Notes: generated by a model not told the origin, from the sequence alone. Positions 23,540-36,700 are shown, counted from the stretch's first letter. The stretch is DNA of 64,000 bases from Alisma plantago-aquatica (GCA_963693085.1 OY856410.1:563132406-563196405), one strand, 5' to 3'. Numbers and translations: made by a program.

Positions 23540-24211
23540 TTATTTAGGCTGTAGAATTTCTTTGACTACATTTTCAGACACTTTTACTTTTCTAGGTATA
23601 TCACACCTAGTCCATGTTACATCATGGACATCATCCAAACCACAATGAAGTAATGGCTTGTGACCTCTAGCCAAATGTTCATTTCTTTGTTCAATTGTGT
23701 GCTCATGTTCGTGGTAAACATTTCTAGGTTTCCAGTGACATATAGCACTCCAATTTCCATCTATAGGATCGACTGAGTAAAACACTTGTTCATCTTGTTC
23801 TGGGTAAATAAAGGGCTCATCTTTAAAGCTTCGCTTACTTGTGTCAACATATGCAATGCTAAAGTCATCAACTGAAAACCCTTCCTCATCAATACTATAC
23901 CATGAGCATTTGAAAAGATAATAAGGATCCATCCTATGGTAGTGAATCTCAAAAATGTCATCTAAAAACCCATAGTATACTTCACCATTAGGACCATATG
24001 TGGCAATGCCACTATTTTGTGTGGAATGTTTAATGTCTACATCCTGACAATCAAACTTGTAACCATTCACAAAATAACTTTTGTATGAATAAACACCTAT
24101 TTTAGGTGGTCGAGATAGATATTGAATAGGTTTAGGAAGTTCATCAAAAAAATTTAAAGAATCAACCTGAAAGAAGAAGAGGATAGACAATATTATGAAT
24201 AATGAAAGCAA
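23540..24211 (-). CDS. CACTA transposase C-terminal region (DUF4216)
   Basis: An open stretch of about 220 residues with the DUF4216 signature of plant CACTA ORF1 proteins: RPPKIGVYSYKSYFVNGYKF, NSGIATYGPNGEVYYGFLDD, IFEIHYHRMDPYYLFKCSWY, then FIYPEQDEQVFYSVDP. The first roughly 15 residues (MLSLFIILSILFFFQ) are probably intron translation; the exon likely begins near VDSLNFFDELPKP. It ends with ILQPK and a stop, and the next gene starts about 130 bases on. It is the last part of the tnp2 transposase gene whose start is at 26940. DUF4216 is usually fused or adjacent to tnp2; its role is not established. Confidence 0.9.
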   Translation of the reverse strand: MLSLFIILSILFFFQVDSLNFFDELPKPIQYLSRPPKIGVYSYKSYFVNGYKFDCQDVDIKHSTQNSGIATYGPNGEVYYGFLDDIFEIHYHRMDPYYLFKCSWYSIDEEGFSVDDFSIAYVDTSKRSFKDEPFIYPEQDEQVFYSVDPIDGNWSAICHWKPRNVYHEHEHTIEQRNEHLARGHKPLLHCGLDDVHDVTWTRCDIPRKVKVSENVVKEILQPK

Positions 24212-25290
24212 TAATATTAAGTTGAATAGAGGTAATGAATTTTCTTACGTGATCTTCAAACCATCTTACAAATGTTTCGTGGTGATGCAACTGTAATGTG
24301 AAATCATCCCAATTAGGGTGTTGCCATCTCAAATAATCATTATGTGTCATATTTATATATGTGAAATCAGATTTGGTTTCTTAAAAGTAACATTTAACTA
24401 AAATTTAGTTAACCAAATACTTACTTAACATATGGTTGAACTTCCTCGGTATTAAGCAAGATGAATCGTTGAGCTTGATGCTATTCCTCATGTGTAATGG
24501 TCAGAAGAGAAGCTGCACCGAGTGGACCATCTTGGTACCTTATAGGTTTGTGTAGCTTAGTTTCCACATCATGCAGGTACCTATCACAGAATATGCTTGC
24601 TTCCTCGACCAAGTAGCCCTCGGCAATTGAACCTTCTGGTCTACTCTTATTCCGAATGTAATTTTTTAACGTGTAGAGATATCTTTCAATTGGATACATC
24701 CATCTAAATTGAACTGGTCCAACAAGTTTTGCCTCGGTTGCAAGATGTATAGCTAAATGGACCATAACATCAAAAAATGCAGGAGGGAAAATCCTTTCCA
24801 ATGTGCACATTATCATAGGAATTTTTTTTCTAACTCCTTCATTTTCTCAATAGTTATGACCTTTGCACACAACTCCTTGAAGTAAACACAAAATTCAGTT
24901 ATTACTTTCCTTACAGGCTTTGACAATGCTTTAACTATAGCTATAGGCAAGAGATGATGTAGCATTATATGGTGATCATGACTCTTCATACCCACTAACT
25001 TCTTTTCTCTAAGTTGAACTATGTTAGAGAAATTTGAGGAAAATCCTTCCGGAAGTTTAATGTGCTTCAAAACAGACAATAGGTTATCCTTTTCTTCATC
25101 TGAAAAGTTATAAATTGCATGAGGAAGTTCTCTGCTATATTGAGATTTTGAAATTCTAGGCCACAATGATTTTCGTATCTTCAAGTGTTGCATATTTAAT
25201 CTAGCTTTAAGATTGTCCTTGCTACTACCATCTTTGTGTAGTATCCAACCCAAAATATTTTCACTTATGTTTTTTTTCAATATACATCAC
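24162..25290 (-). pseudogene. CACTA transposase middle region (DUF4218)
   Basis: Continues the tnp2 gene. Blocks in order: LPYWSSLLVRHNLDVMYIEK (about 25325-25275), NISENILGWILHKDGSSKDN, LREKKLVGMKSHDHHIMLHH (the conserved KSHDxHxLM motif), then in a shifted frame IFPPAFFDVMVHLAIHLATE, GPVQFRWMYPIERYLYTLKN and PEGSIAEGYLVEEASIFC (DUF4218), and finally NDYLRWQHPNWDDF. Lesions: a TAG just before LPYW (likely a Glu codon in relatives), one extra A in an A-run at about 25272-25279 that breaks IEKNISEN, and a frame change in an A/T run near 24820. The domain order is intact, so decay is recent. Confidence 0.9.
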
Positions 25291-25332
25291 ATCCAGATTG
25301 TGTCGTACCAACAATGAGCTCCAGTAAGGAAG

Positions 25333-26940
25333 CTAAAAAAAAACACTTTGCTTTTTCCAATCTTCAGGTAATCCAAGTCGGCCTTGAGAGTCATTATTTG
25401 GAAACTTTCCAAATACAATGTTATCATAATCTTTCCATAAATGTTGAATTTGTTCCCCATCTATAGGGTGAGGAGGCGGTTCATTTTCCTCCTCACCATT
25501 GAAGCTTCTTTTGTGAACACGCCATGGGTGATCCGTAGGCAAAAAACGACGATGCCTTAGATACACACACTTTCGAGAATATGGGAGGTAAATGGACCCA
25601 TGATCAACATGACAATAAGGGCACACCTTGTATCCTTTAGTGCTCCAACCAGAAAACATGCTATATGCTGGAAAATCACTAATGGTCCACAAAAGCATTG
25701 CCCTCATAAAAAATACCTCTCCTGTATTCGCATCAAAGGTGTTAACACCATCCCACAACATCTTCAATTCATCAATTAATGGTTGGAGATAGACATCTAT
25801 ATCGTTTCCAGGTGATTTAGGACCATCGATAAGAAGTGACAACATTAAAAATGATTGATGCATAGCTAGCCATGGGGGAAGATTGTAGCACATTAAGATT
25901 ACATGCCATACGCTTCTACTACTTCCCATTGCAATATTGAAAGGACTAAATCCATCAGTTGCTAAGCCAAGTCAGACATTGCGTGTCTCATTTCTAAATG
26001 ATGGATGTTTAGTGTCAAAATCCTTCCAAACCTCAGAATCTCTAGGATGTGCCATTTCACCATCCTTACCAGTCTGGCTAGTGGAGTGCCAAGTCATCAG
26101 AGGAGCAGTCTTTCTAGAATTATATAATCTTTTAAGTCTAGGAGTTAAGGGAAAGTACCGAAGCACTTTTTGTGGTGTCCTTTTCTTGACCTTTATCCTT
26201 CTTCTCTTATAAGTATCATTCCACCTAGAAGTATTACACTTTGGGCACCTATACAAGTCCAAGTATTCATCTCTAAATAATATGCAATCATTGGGACATG
26301 CGTGGATAACCTGATAATCCAATCCCAATGAAGACATGAGCTTTTTACATTCGTACCATTTCATTGGCAGCTTATGTCCCTTAGGCAATACTTGATTAAG
26401 AAGTTCCAAATAATTTGATATTGCCTTATTGATAATTTTATTCAAGCACTTGTGTCTGAATAAGTGAACAATAAATGATAATTTAGAATATTTATCACAA
26501 CCCGGATATAGTGGTTCACAAGCATCTTTTAATAGTTCATCAAATTTATCATCATCATGTAGAGTATGTTCATTTTCATTCTCAACATCGTCTTCGGTCA
26601 TTTCTAAATGATCATAGCAAGTATCATTAATCAAGCCCTCTATATCATCAAAAGGTTTATCAACATGTTGGTTGGAAAAATTATCTTGGTTGTCATCGTG
26701 ATACACCCAATTAGTATAGGTTGATAGAAATCCATACTTGATAACATGCCATTGAATTGTTTTTCTATCATAGAAAAAATTGTTCTCACACTTCACACAT
26801 GGGCAATTCGCCTCAACATGATTCCTAAAGGCCAAATCCAGAAAGGAATTAAATCCTGTCATGAAAGCACTTTTGCAACGTTCATATTTAGATTTTCCTC
26901 TACTAATCCAAGTTTTATCCATGTCTCCTGAAAAAATCAT
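25333..26940 (-). pseudogene. CACTA transposase N-terminal and catalytic region (TAM + tnp2)
   Basis: Begins MIFSGDMDKTWISRG; the second Met (MDKTWI) is the usual start in the family. Residues 7-80 form the transposase-associated domain with CPCVKCENN. Then comes an acidic linker, YLELLNQVLPKGHKLPMKWY, IHACPNDCILFRDEYLDLYR, CPKCNTSRW, and the tnp2 domain proper: LGLATDGFSPFNIAMGSSRS, VWHVILMCYNLPPWLAMHQS, LLWTISDFPAYSMFSGWSTK, and a zinc-ribbon-like CPYCH. Tnp2 proteins are the DDE-type nucleases that cut CACTA ends. A single TGA sits between NETRNV and LGLATDG where relatives have Arg (CGA to TGA). Otherwise about 530 codons are open. Minus orientation puts its 5' side towards the 47919 terminus. 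Confidence 0.93.
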
Positions 26941-29900
26941 GTAATATCATTTAAATATAGTAGCAAGTCTACCATATCTGATATAAAATAAGAAATTCAT
27001 AAATGATATAGAGTACAAGTTGGATAAATATAGTGATATATACAATCTAAAAGGCCAGTATATGATGTAGTTGTCCTTGTAATGTTATAGGCAGGAGAAT
27101 GCTAAAGAATGTGTAGGCCGCCTAACCCCTACGTGACCTATGTGGGCGCCTAAGGCCTTATAAGCCCAAATTAAGCCGCTTAAAGGGTTAGTCAGCATAA
27201 GTAGGTCTAGTTTTCATCGTATTAGATCAAGTTGTTTCATTTTATTGTTGAAATAGGTCTGAATTTGGCCAAATCAAGTCAAATTTTGGTCAATTATGTC
27301 TGCTATGGGGAAAAGGGGCATGATTTGAGTAAATAGATCTGATATTGCAAAATTAGGTACTCATTTTGCAATCAAGCTTAGAATTCATGGATACTTAATA
27401 GCTTCATATGGCATAACATATAAAACAAAGGAGGCAGACATGATTATATTTCACTTTAAAGTCATTACCTCAAATTAAACATAATACACATTATACTATT
27501 AATTCTTGAGTTACTTATTTAAATCATGAATTTAAAAATGCTATGATATTATTCATTTTAAGCAACTTCATGAATATAATGTCATGTTAACAAAGAAATG
27601 TAGCATAGAAGATTGAGGCAAATTCAGGCATATATGCTTTTGGCATTGGATCTTTAGTTGAATAAAACTAGGACTCACCTCTGCCTTCAAACAGCTGTCT
27701 GAGGAGTCGAGTGTCACACAAACCCAATCAGAGCATACCAGAACTCAACCTATATCACAAGCACTAAATGCATTCAAGAATACAAATAACCTATATCACA
27801 TTCTGAACAAAATGTAAATCAGTCTGAAATTAAGTTAATTCACCATGAAAAATGGCTTATATGAACTGTAATAGGTCGTAGGAGCCCACGGAGGGCAATG
27901 AAAGACATGGGCTAGAATTTATGCAAAAAAAATTGGAAATCCTATACCAAATTATCTAATATATGTGCTTACTAGAGATTCAAACAATTATTGTCTTAAT
28001 GTCAATTGCTTTAAATCATTCATGCAACATTGTATAGAACATCTTTAAGTTATTTTCATCATGATAGACTCCAACAGACTACAATTTGAATTCCAAGCTT
28101 CATTGGTTCACAATTGACAAGCACACCTATGTTAGTAGAACATGAGAAAATATAGAGAGACGTTTGCATTATCAGTTGGAAAGGAAGGAGAGAGTGGAAC
28201 AGGAGAAAGACATTTAAGATACAACATATAGGTGAAAGAAGAACAATACACACCCAAACTCAGCGACAGTTGGATGTGGAAGGCACTGTTAAAACAGAGA
28301 ACTAAAATGTTGCATCTGGTCCGATTCAAGATTGGTGTTGGAAGAGAAATTACTGTACTGGTAGAGTCTCATCTTTTACAAAGCAGAATGGCAGTTGCAT
28401 CTGCTTACGTCTTGTTTGGAAATTATTACTAAATGTCAAGATTTTGGAAGGACAAATGAGATGGTGAGACATCCTTTATAGAGGATTATAATCTTTTTGC
28501 AAACAATCAGTGGACACTGCAATCAACTGTTGGCTTGGCAGTACTCAAAATGATCTGACTAAATTCTTAGGTTAGAAGGAGTTGCAATTGGTCAAAAAAG
28601 CTGTGAATATGCTGATGCTGCTGAGAAAAAGTCATTGCATAAGGTCATCATTGTTTAGGTGCCAAGGCATCAATGGTAGTTTCATTGATGAGCACGTGGA
28701 CTTTTGACAGCATGGTGCTCAGTTGAGGTTTCACTGCCTTCATTTCTTGAGGTCCTTGTCCAAATTAAGCATATATGTTAATGTTGCTTCCCCTATAGAC
28801 TATATAGCTCATCACATGAGCATATACTTCTATTGGCCACAGCAGTGTCCCTGGTGACCATATTAACTGATAATTGCTGCCAATGACTTTGACACCCTTG
28901 TCCGATCCTATTATACCTTGTCAAAGTTGCATGTTAACTGATAATAGGAACAATAGTGCTTCCATTTTTACTAAAACATGAGTGCACATGCAGAAGTTGT
29001 TTGCAATAACGAAAATGCTTTCTAGGTCAAGGAAGAATCCTAGTTGGATAGGCTAGACAATCAATCTGCATGGGTCTCTTGACACCTTTAAAGCTTTATA
29101 CTTCAAGCGATGACACACAAAGTAATTTGGAGATAACTATGTGCAACTTCATCGCTCTAAAAATGACTACAAAATGGAGATTTACAAATGAATTGGTGGA
29201 ATATGATTTGGAAGGATGTGGTTCCTTTGAAAATTGATGTTGTTCTATTGGAGACTTCAATGTAAGAGGATAGTCACTATGTGGACTAAGAAGATTTCAT
29301 TTAGGAGCATCATATTGTAATTTGCACTTTATTCTTCAAAAAAATTGTTGTTCATCTATATTGAATCTTTGACAAATGTTAGATCCTCTGGAGAATGTTC
29401 TGAGGGGCAATGGCTCTAAACCTTTAGCGGCAAGGTAAAGCTGTGACTACTAAATTGGAGTCACACTACAAGAAATGTGTTGAACCATTTCCCAATCTGA
29501 CTATCTGTGAGACATGCACAAAGCTGAAAATGTGGATAGTATGTGGTTACTGGTTAGCTGATAGTTGGTTGGACGGTTGAAGAACTGTATTCTGAATCAA
29601 AATTGACAATAAAACATATAATGTGAGCAGTCACGAATTCAGTATTCGGTATGCATTCTGTAGAATTGAAAAATTCAGAATCTGGAAATTATGTGGGAAA
29701 TTCGGGTAAAATGCGGTCAGTGTAAGGTAAAAGTACGGTCAACGATTTGAGAAAAAGTCGAGAAAAAGTTCGGAAAAGTTCAGAGCATATACACATATAC
29801 ATATGTCTATTACACACACATATATTTTGGTACATGTATTGCATACATATATAGATATAATACACATACATATAAATATATGCATATACCTTTATATACA

Positions 29901-32380
29901 TGTATATACACTTGAACAAAGTCAAGAGTCTTGAACAGTATAAAACGGGAAAAAACGTATAACACGGAGAAAAAGTAAAACATGGATAATTTGTGTATAG
30001 TACGGGTAGAAACAGAATATACACGAATTGGGATTTATTTGGAAGTCACCTACGGCTGGGGAAGCATTCGTGTGTCAAAGATGACCTTTTCAAAAAGTCA
30101 GCAGTTATTGTGACCATGACACATGCGGTTCTGGTTAATTAGGCAACTTTTCCCCTTATGTACTTAGGCTGGCCATTATGGGTATTGGGGTTGATATAAT
30201 ACGGAAATTGAGATTTTATATGGACAATGCATATATTTGTATTGCGATTATGGACATTAGGATTCATACAATATGCAAGACGAGCTTTATATGGTTATAT
30301 GCTCTATTGCATTCATGTACATTGTATTTGTAAGAATAACTAGATACATAGTCAATAAAGTCCCTGTCTTGGTATATGGGACCTGTGACATAGATTCTAG
30401 AGCCTAGAATAAGGGCATGAAGCCCCTAAAATAAGAAAAAGCTTTCAGTTGAACTCTAGCCTCTAGGACTGACAGTGGGATAACTTTAAGACCAAAAGTA
30501 AGCACTGATAGACACAAAACAAGGCACTATAAATCAAAAGTGCAAGCAAAGCACCCCCTTGGGGGTGCCTTAGTGGTCACTTAAAAACACATAGGTGTCT
30601 ACCTAAAGAACTATGGCATATGCTGCTATTCCCAAGATTTCTCAATCTCATCCTCATTATATGCTTACTAGCTTATACCAACTACGTGTATTTGCCGATA
30701 TGCTGGTTTCCAATGAACTGTGAGGACATATTTGCCCATGTTCTCATGATTTCCTTTTTTGACTGCTATTCTTCTAGATTTTCAACCAAAAATTAGACAG
30801 TCCATTATTCTGGCTGATAATGTACTTGTTTCTTGAAAGACAGCGCACTGATCAGTGTCATGGCTCATGACCCCTGCTTAGCACATTTTTGTTTCTTTGT
30901 CAGTCTACACAAATGTTATTGTAGTTGTTATGTTGTTTATTTTCCTCCATAGTTCTGAATCTTTTTCTTATATATTGTTGATTAGGTTGTCAGATAGGCA
31001 TCTCCTATCGGGGAGTTGTAGTGAAGGCTGGATGCATAACCATGTCATCGGATATAGTTATGGTTTAATTCTAGTAGAATTGTATGATGTTGGCTCATTT
31101 AGGTAGTTTTAAACTTGTAAATGTTGCTTAGTTCAGCAACAAAATGACACTATGCTACTTGATACAAATCATCAGCAAGTATGTGGATCTGACTTTGTAC
31201 ATGCCAAAATGTATCAATGTCATCTTATTCTGAATTTTCAGAAACTATACTATTATCCTGGCCTGTGTGGATTGATTGGTCATTTATTGGTGGTGTGTTC
31301 TTGTAGTCAGTTAAAGGATCATGAGCAGCAGATCTTGATTGTGTTTGCTGCAATTTCAGTGTGATACATGTTGCTTAATGGAAGAAGGCATGATCATTTG
31401 GCTCAGTGTTCAAGATAAACTATACATTCTAATGTAGACCCACCTGTTCTGTTATTAATATAAAATGCTCTACATTGGTACTGTCAACGCAGTAGATGTT
31501 ACGGCATGTCCTACACCTAGGAAGGCCACACCCATGTTCTACTGGTGAAATATATATTACTGCATTGAGTGTAGATGGTTTAACATGTTCTACTTACCCT
31601 GATTTGGACCCATTGTTAGCCTCATCTCTAGGTAATCAAATCTTTCATATTTGAAATGATGACTGTTACAAGCTAGTGATTATTTGCCAAATATATTAAT
31701 TTATATAAATGTGATGTGGAACGCTAGGAATTGCTCTACATTTACAATAGTATAAAAAAGTCTAGATAGATAGGGCCTCTCAACCACAAAAGCTGGAGCA
31801 CAATAATTTTCTACAACACGGCAAAGCGCATTAGGCACTATAGTTCCCAAAGATGTTGATTTGATGTAACCTCGTACCTATACATGTATCCTAGGTTCAC
31901 TCCTGCATCCCTATTTAGTTTTAAATTCTACCTATTTTCCTTTGGTTTGGGTTCATGTGGGAGCTATAAATCTCTCTAAAACTACTGTCAATTTGTCATA
32001 GACTAGCTCAATAGCTGCTTGCTATAATTCTGAAGCTTCCTTTTTGAATTTTGATATTTAATAAAATGATACTCGTTGCCCCTCCCCTTATCTCAAATGC
32101 ATCTATCTCCAGTAGTGATGCGAGATCATGGCTTGATGCTCACCCAATTCTGCAGACTTTCTATTAACATATCAGATTTTGCAATTCGTCTTCCACGACT
32201 CAGAGCCTTCTTGATTCATTCATCATGTGCACTATAAACCGGATCCTATTAATTTAGTTATCAGATTGTACTAGTTCTTTTTATTCACTGGTCTGTAACT
32301 TAACGTATATATTTGTTATTAACATGAGTTTGGGTGCACCAATGGTGGCCTACAAAGAATGGAAATTTCACTATTAGATC
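26941..32380. other. 5.4 kb without recognisable genes (inside the large CACTA)
   Basis: No protein-like frame on either strand. Noted contents: a GC-rich palindromic patch (about 27110-27175, gccgcctaacc...gggcgcctaaggcc), an isolated CACTACAAGAAATGTG word at 29464, a TA/CA-rich stretch (29780-29915), and a small perfect hairpin gcaccccc/gggggtgc (30551-30568). The promoter of tnp2 should lie just right of 26940, but I cannot point to a TATA box with confidence. Parts may be introns or UTRs of captured genes. Confidence 0.5.
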
Positions 32381-32429
32381 GGCCTATTGATTGGGCCTCC
32401 TTGGGGCGGACGAAACTATAAGACATATA

Positions 32430-32590
32430 CAACAACCAGGTTCGAAGATATGGAGCAGCATCTGGCGACAAAACTGGATTTTGAAAGCAGATGTTCTTTA
32501 TGCGGCGCTGAAAATGAATCTATACAGCACATGCTGTTTCGGTGTCCGAGCGCAAACGAAGTTTGGGAGAAGGAGACGAAGGAAACATAA
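32430..32590 (+). pseudogene. LINE zinc-binding RT-associated domain fragment (zf-RVT)
   Basis: A plus-strand frame reads TRFEDMEQHLATKLDFESRC and then CSLCGAENESIQHMLFRCPS followed by ANEVWEK. The C-x2-C...H-x4-C pattern after a short run is the zf-RVT domain found at the C terminus of plant L1-type reverse transcriptases. Only this end survives; there is no RT upstream. It is a 5'-truncated or captured LINE fragment within the large CACTA. Confidence 0.8.
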
Positions 32591-32971
32591 CAGAATTAAA
32601 CCAATTTACGCCTAGTTTAAAGCATTGTATGCAGAAACTACCTTACTTTAAGTCTGAATTAAACCAATTTAGACGATTTACTGATGACCTGAGAAACTAA
32701 ACAAGACCCGAAAAGTACCTGTGACTTTCTGGAATATCTCTCTGTTGTTGTTGCCAAAGCAGTTGTCCTCTAGATCTCAGATTCCGGTGCTATAGTCCTC
32801 TTTACCTCACCTTCCCCCACTATTGACCTCTGAGGCTCGGTTGGAGATGGTGGCTGAGTCTGTTGCTCATCACTATACTAGAAGAAATTGATAAGAGTTA
32901 TAAGTAACAGAAATCTATGAGATTGAGGAAACCAAAGATGAGGAAAAGAACAACCTTTCAAGACATTACTG

Positions 32972-33253
32972 CTAGAGCAATTCTAGGGCATCGAATCTCT
33001 CATTCCAAGATAGGGCACACAGAAGACTGAGGGAAGGACTCCTTGACTCGCAACAAATATGGAGGCACGACTTCGGAGCCTTGAAGGTGGCACTTTCGAT
33101 CGTGGATGAGGTGGTGCGCATCATTGGGAGAGGAAGATGGGGTTGACGACGCCCTTTTCGCACTCTGGGAGACATGCGCGGCGTGGGAGGCGCAGAGGGG
33201 AGAGGAAACGTGGGCAGACGTTTGGGAATTGTGTGGGAAGCGTGAGTGGACAC
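32972..33253 (-). pseudogene. GC-rich exon-like fragment, unrecognised
   Basis: A GC-rich block (about 32980-33260) stands out from AT-rich DNA on both sides. On the minus strand it gives an open stretch starting MSTHASHTIPKRLPTFPLPS, rich in Pro/Ser/Arg, ending LSWNERFDALELL. I do not recognise a family. The composition resembles the first exon of a plant nuclear gene, so a captured exon is plausible, but other frames are also open. Confidence 0.3.
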
Positions 33254-33479
33254 TGGAATTTGTGCGTTGACCAGGCTAGGTGCACTATCAAGGGAAAGAT
33301 TAGAAAATAGGGAGGGTATAAATAGTTAGGTAAATATGAAAGTGTAAATAATTTGTTATTTTCAAAAATTAGGATATACTAAATCGGTATCTAGTGTATT
33401 GTATTAATTGTCATATGTATAAGTTTAATATCCTTAATGAACATCCCACAATTTTATCTCCAAAATTTCTCTCAATAAT

Positions 33480-34333
33480 GTTTATCTTTCTTTCTTTTTT
33501 AAGATTATATATCAAACAAAATAAGAGCCTTTATAGATGGTAAAGCATGACAAGATTTTTAATATAATATTCCCACAATTCCTTATTTTTATACATGTGA
33601 CCAGGTCCAAAAAATGGGGAAATATTTTTTTGCTGCAAGTCTTCTTTTATGTCTTAATTTGAAATCATTTTGAATTATATTCTCTCTCTTTCTTCAACCA
33701 TTTGAAATGCATTAAAGTCAACTACAAGTTATTTCCTTCAACATTGTTAGTTTCCTTATTTTTATAACAAAAGGATATAAATATTTGTGATAGTCTACAA
33801 TAAAAATATTTAATTGGGTTTGATATTATTCTAATTGATCATATGTTAAATAAAATGAAAGACTTTATGGATGGAAAATATGACAAGATTTATATTATAA
33901 CATTTAACGTCAACAATTATATTATGGGTGGTGAAAAATAATAGGAAAACGTTTTCTTGCTACAAGTCTTCTTTTATGTCTCAATTTATAATCATGTTGA
34001 CTCATATATTATTATTTCTTCAACCAATTGAAATGCATTAAAGTCAATTCCAAGTTATTTCCTTCAACATTGTTAGTTTCCTTATTTTTATAACAAAATA
34101 ATATAAATATTGGTGATAGTCGACAATAAAAATATTTAATTGGGTTTGATATTATTCTAATTGACCATATGTTAAATAAAATGATAGAATTTATGGATGA
34201 CAAACATGGCAATATTTATATCATAATATTTAATGATAACAATCATACTATGGGTGGTCTAAAATATTAGGGAAATATTTTCTTGATACAAGTCTTCATT
34301 TATGTCTCAATTTGAAATCTTATTGACTCATAT
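33480..34333. repeat. 326-bp tandem repeat, left part
   Basis: Monomers starting at caacca (33695, 34021) are about 326 bases long; a partial, more diverged copy precedes them from about 33480. Each contains ttgaaatgcattaaagtcaa, ttccttcaacattgttagtt, tttaattgggtttgatatta and tacaagtcttcttttatgtc. The array is cut at 34333 by an LTR insertion and resumes at 38103. Confidence 0.85.
34329..34333. other. Target-site duplication CATAT, left copy
   Basis: CATAT directly precedes the TG start of the insertion at 34334 and is repeated directly after its CA end (38103-38107). The uninterrupted tandem-repeat monomer reads ctcatattctctc at this point, confirming the pre-insertion sequence. Confidence 0.9.
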
Positions 34334-36559
34334 TGTGGCAACACATCCCATTATCACACAGATAACGAGGTGTTACGTGAAAACGTGCGGAAATCACCAT
34401 AACCACAACTTATCAAAACACAGGTTATATAAAACCGATTGTGAAAAACTGATAAACTGAGAAACATATTACATTCCAGTCCATATCCTGTAAGAAAACA
34501 TATTATATACATATCCACACAAGCCTGGATACATGTCCACAACATAGAGCAACAACTGTCCTGTCATAACCATGAGTTCACCACTTGTTTATACATATAA
34601 AGGCCCACATCCGGCCAGCAGCAGGATATACAAACAACATCGGTCGTACATCGTAAAACAACGTCAAAACATCGCCAAGGACATGAGAGTACAGGGATGA
34701 CTCTAGACTCTACAAAAAAACACCCAAAACAGCAACATCGCCAAAGCTTGCCTTCTACTGATCTTCTTGCTGCTCGGCCGCAACTCCGCGACCACCACCA
34801 CGACAAGCTCGACCACCTAAAAAGGGTACAAACCAGCAGAGTGAGACAATTGAACATTGTACCCCAACGGGAGGCTTAACTCCCCGCCAAAACTACAAAA
34901 CCTCATATAAGATAGAGCTTGTAACAACAGATTACTGATAAGGAATGTAACAGAAGCAGTTTATGAAAAGTAAAGCCATCCATACCATTCAATTTACCAA
35001 CCGTACCAAAAAGGCATATAACCAACATACCTCCCAATGGAACATGATTGACGAGATAAATATATGAACTCACCACATATGAGAATTGTGCAAGCAACTG
35101 CAAGATAACTAAAGTTAACTACACAAACAAGGCCTCAACCAATGTTTCGTGTTTGTCTTAAGCAGTATGTACTAAACGGCTGGATTACGTTTTATGATGC
35201 CCTGAGGAAATGAACCGTACCGTTCAAATCCAACCTTCGGCTGCGAAGCCCATAGCCGGTGCCATACAAGGTCAATGGAAGAGCCGGAATCCAAGACCTC
35301 ACCCCTCGTGGTCAGTACACGAGAACACAAAGCAGGACCGCAGTCTCATGCTCAAGTGGTCTAAAGCCACAGGGTCAGCTCTATAGGCTACCCTCTGCCT
35401 AGCCCGCCTCGGTACAGGTCACGACGCTAGTAAACTGAGCCACATGTCTAAACACTGTGCTCTGAGCCATGAACACATTCATGCTCATCATATCACATAT
35501 CTGAGACATGGGCCATGTTCACCATGCTCATCACATATCCGAGTCTGCAACCGCAGCTGCACTCATTTCACCTCTCTATTTTAGGCTAGGAGAAACCTTG
35601 CATATTCAAAAAATATGCGCTCCGGGTTGACCCGCAGGAGAACCCATTTCATCATCACCCTATCCTGACTGGTGATGAATCTATGGCCAGGGCAATCTAC
35701 ATGATAGATTCTACTGTGATTAATTAGTATCTTTTAGATGGACTGCAAGATTCAACCAAGTTGTATAATATGCAAGATATAAAACAAAGGTAAACAACAT
35801 AAAATCAACATTATGCCATTTCTACAAATTTACATCCCACTAATCCATCATAAGGATCTCACATCACATGTTATCACTTGGCCTCTTGCCAACCATCTAG
35901 ATCCATCTCATGGATCATCACATATCATGGGATCTCAATCCCTCATCACATAGTGCCATAGCCTCTTAAGGCTTTCAACATCATTATGGAACATCATTCA
36001 TAGTACACCTGTCATTACAGTATTCACAGTAACCATTTCTCATAGCCTTTCCTTTGGCTAAGCATTACCTGCATGGTTAGCATCATTCAATAACCATATG
36101 AATAATCAAGAGACTCATATTATTACCATAAGGTGACAATTAGGGTTAAATATATTATTGATATAAGGACTATGCCTGCCATTATGAGATATCATCCAAA
36201 ATTGCTATAAATGTCACTATACATTACCTCGTGATCGTGTGCTCAAGACACACTATGATGCAACTATTCATGAATCTTACCATGCCTTGACATCATGTTA
36301 AAAAAAGGGACATATAACACAAGCATTATCATAGTCATTATCGTTATCATTAAGTGAGCAAGGAGTTACTAATGATATCAAGGGCAATGCTAGACGAGCC
36401 ACTTCCATGACACCAAGGTCCTTCAAAAAAGATACTAAAACTCTCACAAAAAGACCCTCTCGGGTAGGGTTCATCCTAACTCAAACCCATGGCGTGCAGC
36501 CAAGTCAGGCGTGCAGCTCACTGCTGAGCGTGCAAGGCATATCGGGCGTGCAGCTCAGT

Positions 36560-36700
36560 TAGGCGTGCAAGACATGTCGGGCGAGCAGGGTACTGGGCGA
36601 GCAGGTTGCTGGGCGAGCAGGTGTGTCGGGCGAGCAGGGTGCTGGGCGAGCAAGTGTGTCGGGCGAGCAGGGTGCTGGGCGAGCAGCCCCAAGGTGAGCA
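36560..36700. repeat. Minisatellite (GGGCGAGCAGG-based)
   Basis: The word gggcgagcagg alternates with gtgctg and tgtgtc about seven times, forming a unit of about 15 bases and a higher unit of about 30-36 bases. It is GC-rich and lies inside the LTR insertion. Reading frames through it are repetitive (GEQV/CRASRVL) and not evidence of a gene. Confidence 0.85.

Noticed and set aside
27110..27175. GC-rich palindromic patch gccgcctaacc...ggcgcctaaggcc
   Set aside because: Short and imperfect; similar text occurs widely in plant repeats and no boundaries could be set.
29464..29480. CACTACAAGAAATGTG, a CACTA-like terminus
   Set aside because: No matching inverted end or 3-bp duplication was found to the right, and orientation does not fit the tnp2 gene.
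33288..33300. TATAAATAG on the plus strand as a promoter
   Set aside because: No plus-strand gene follows; the exon-like block lies to the left on the minus strand.
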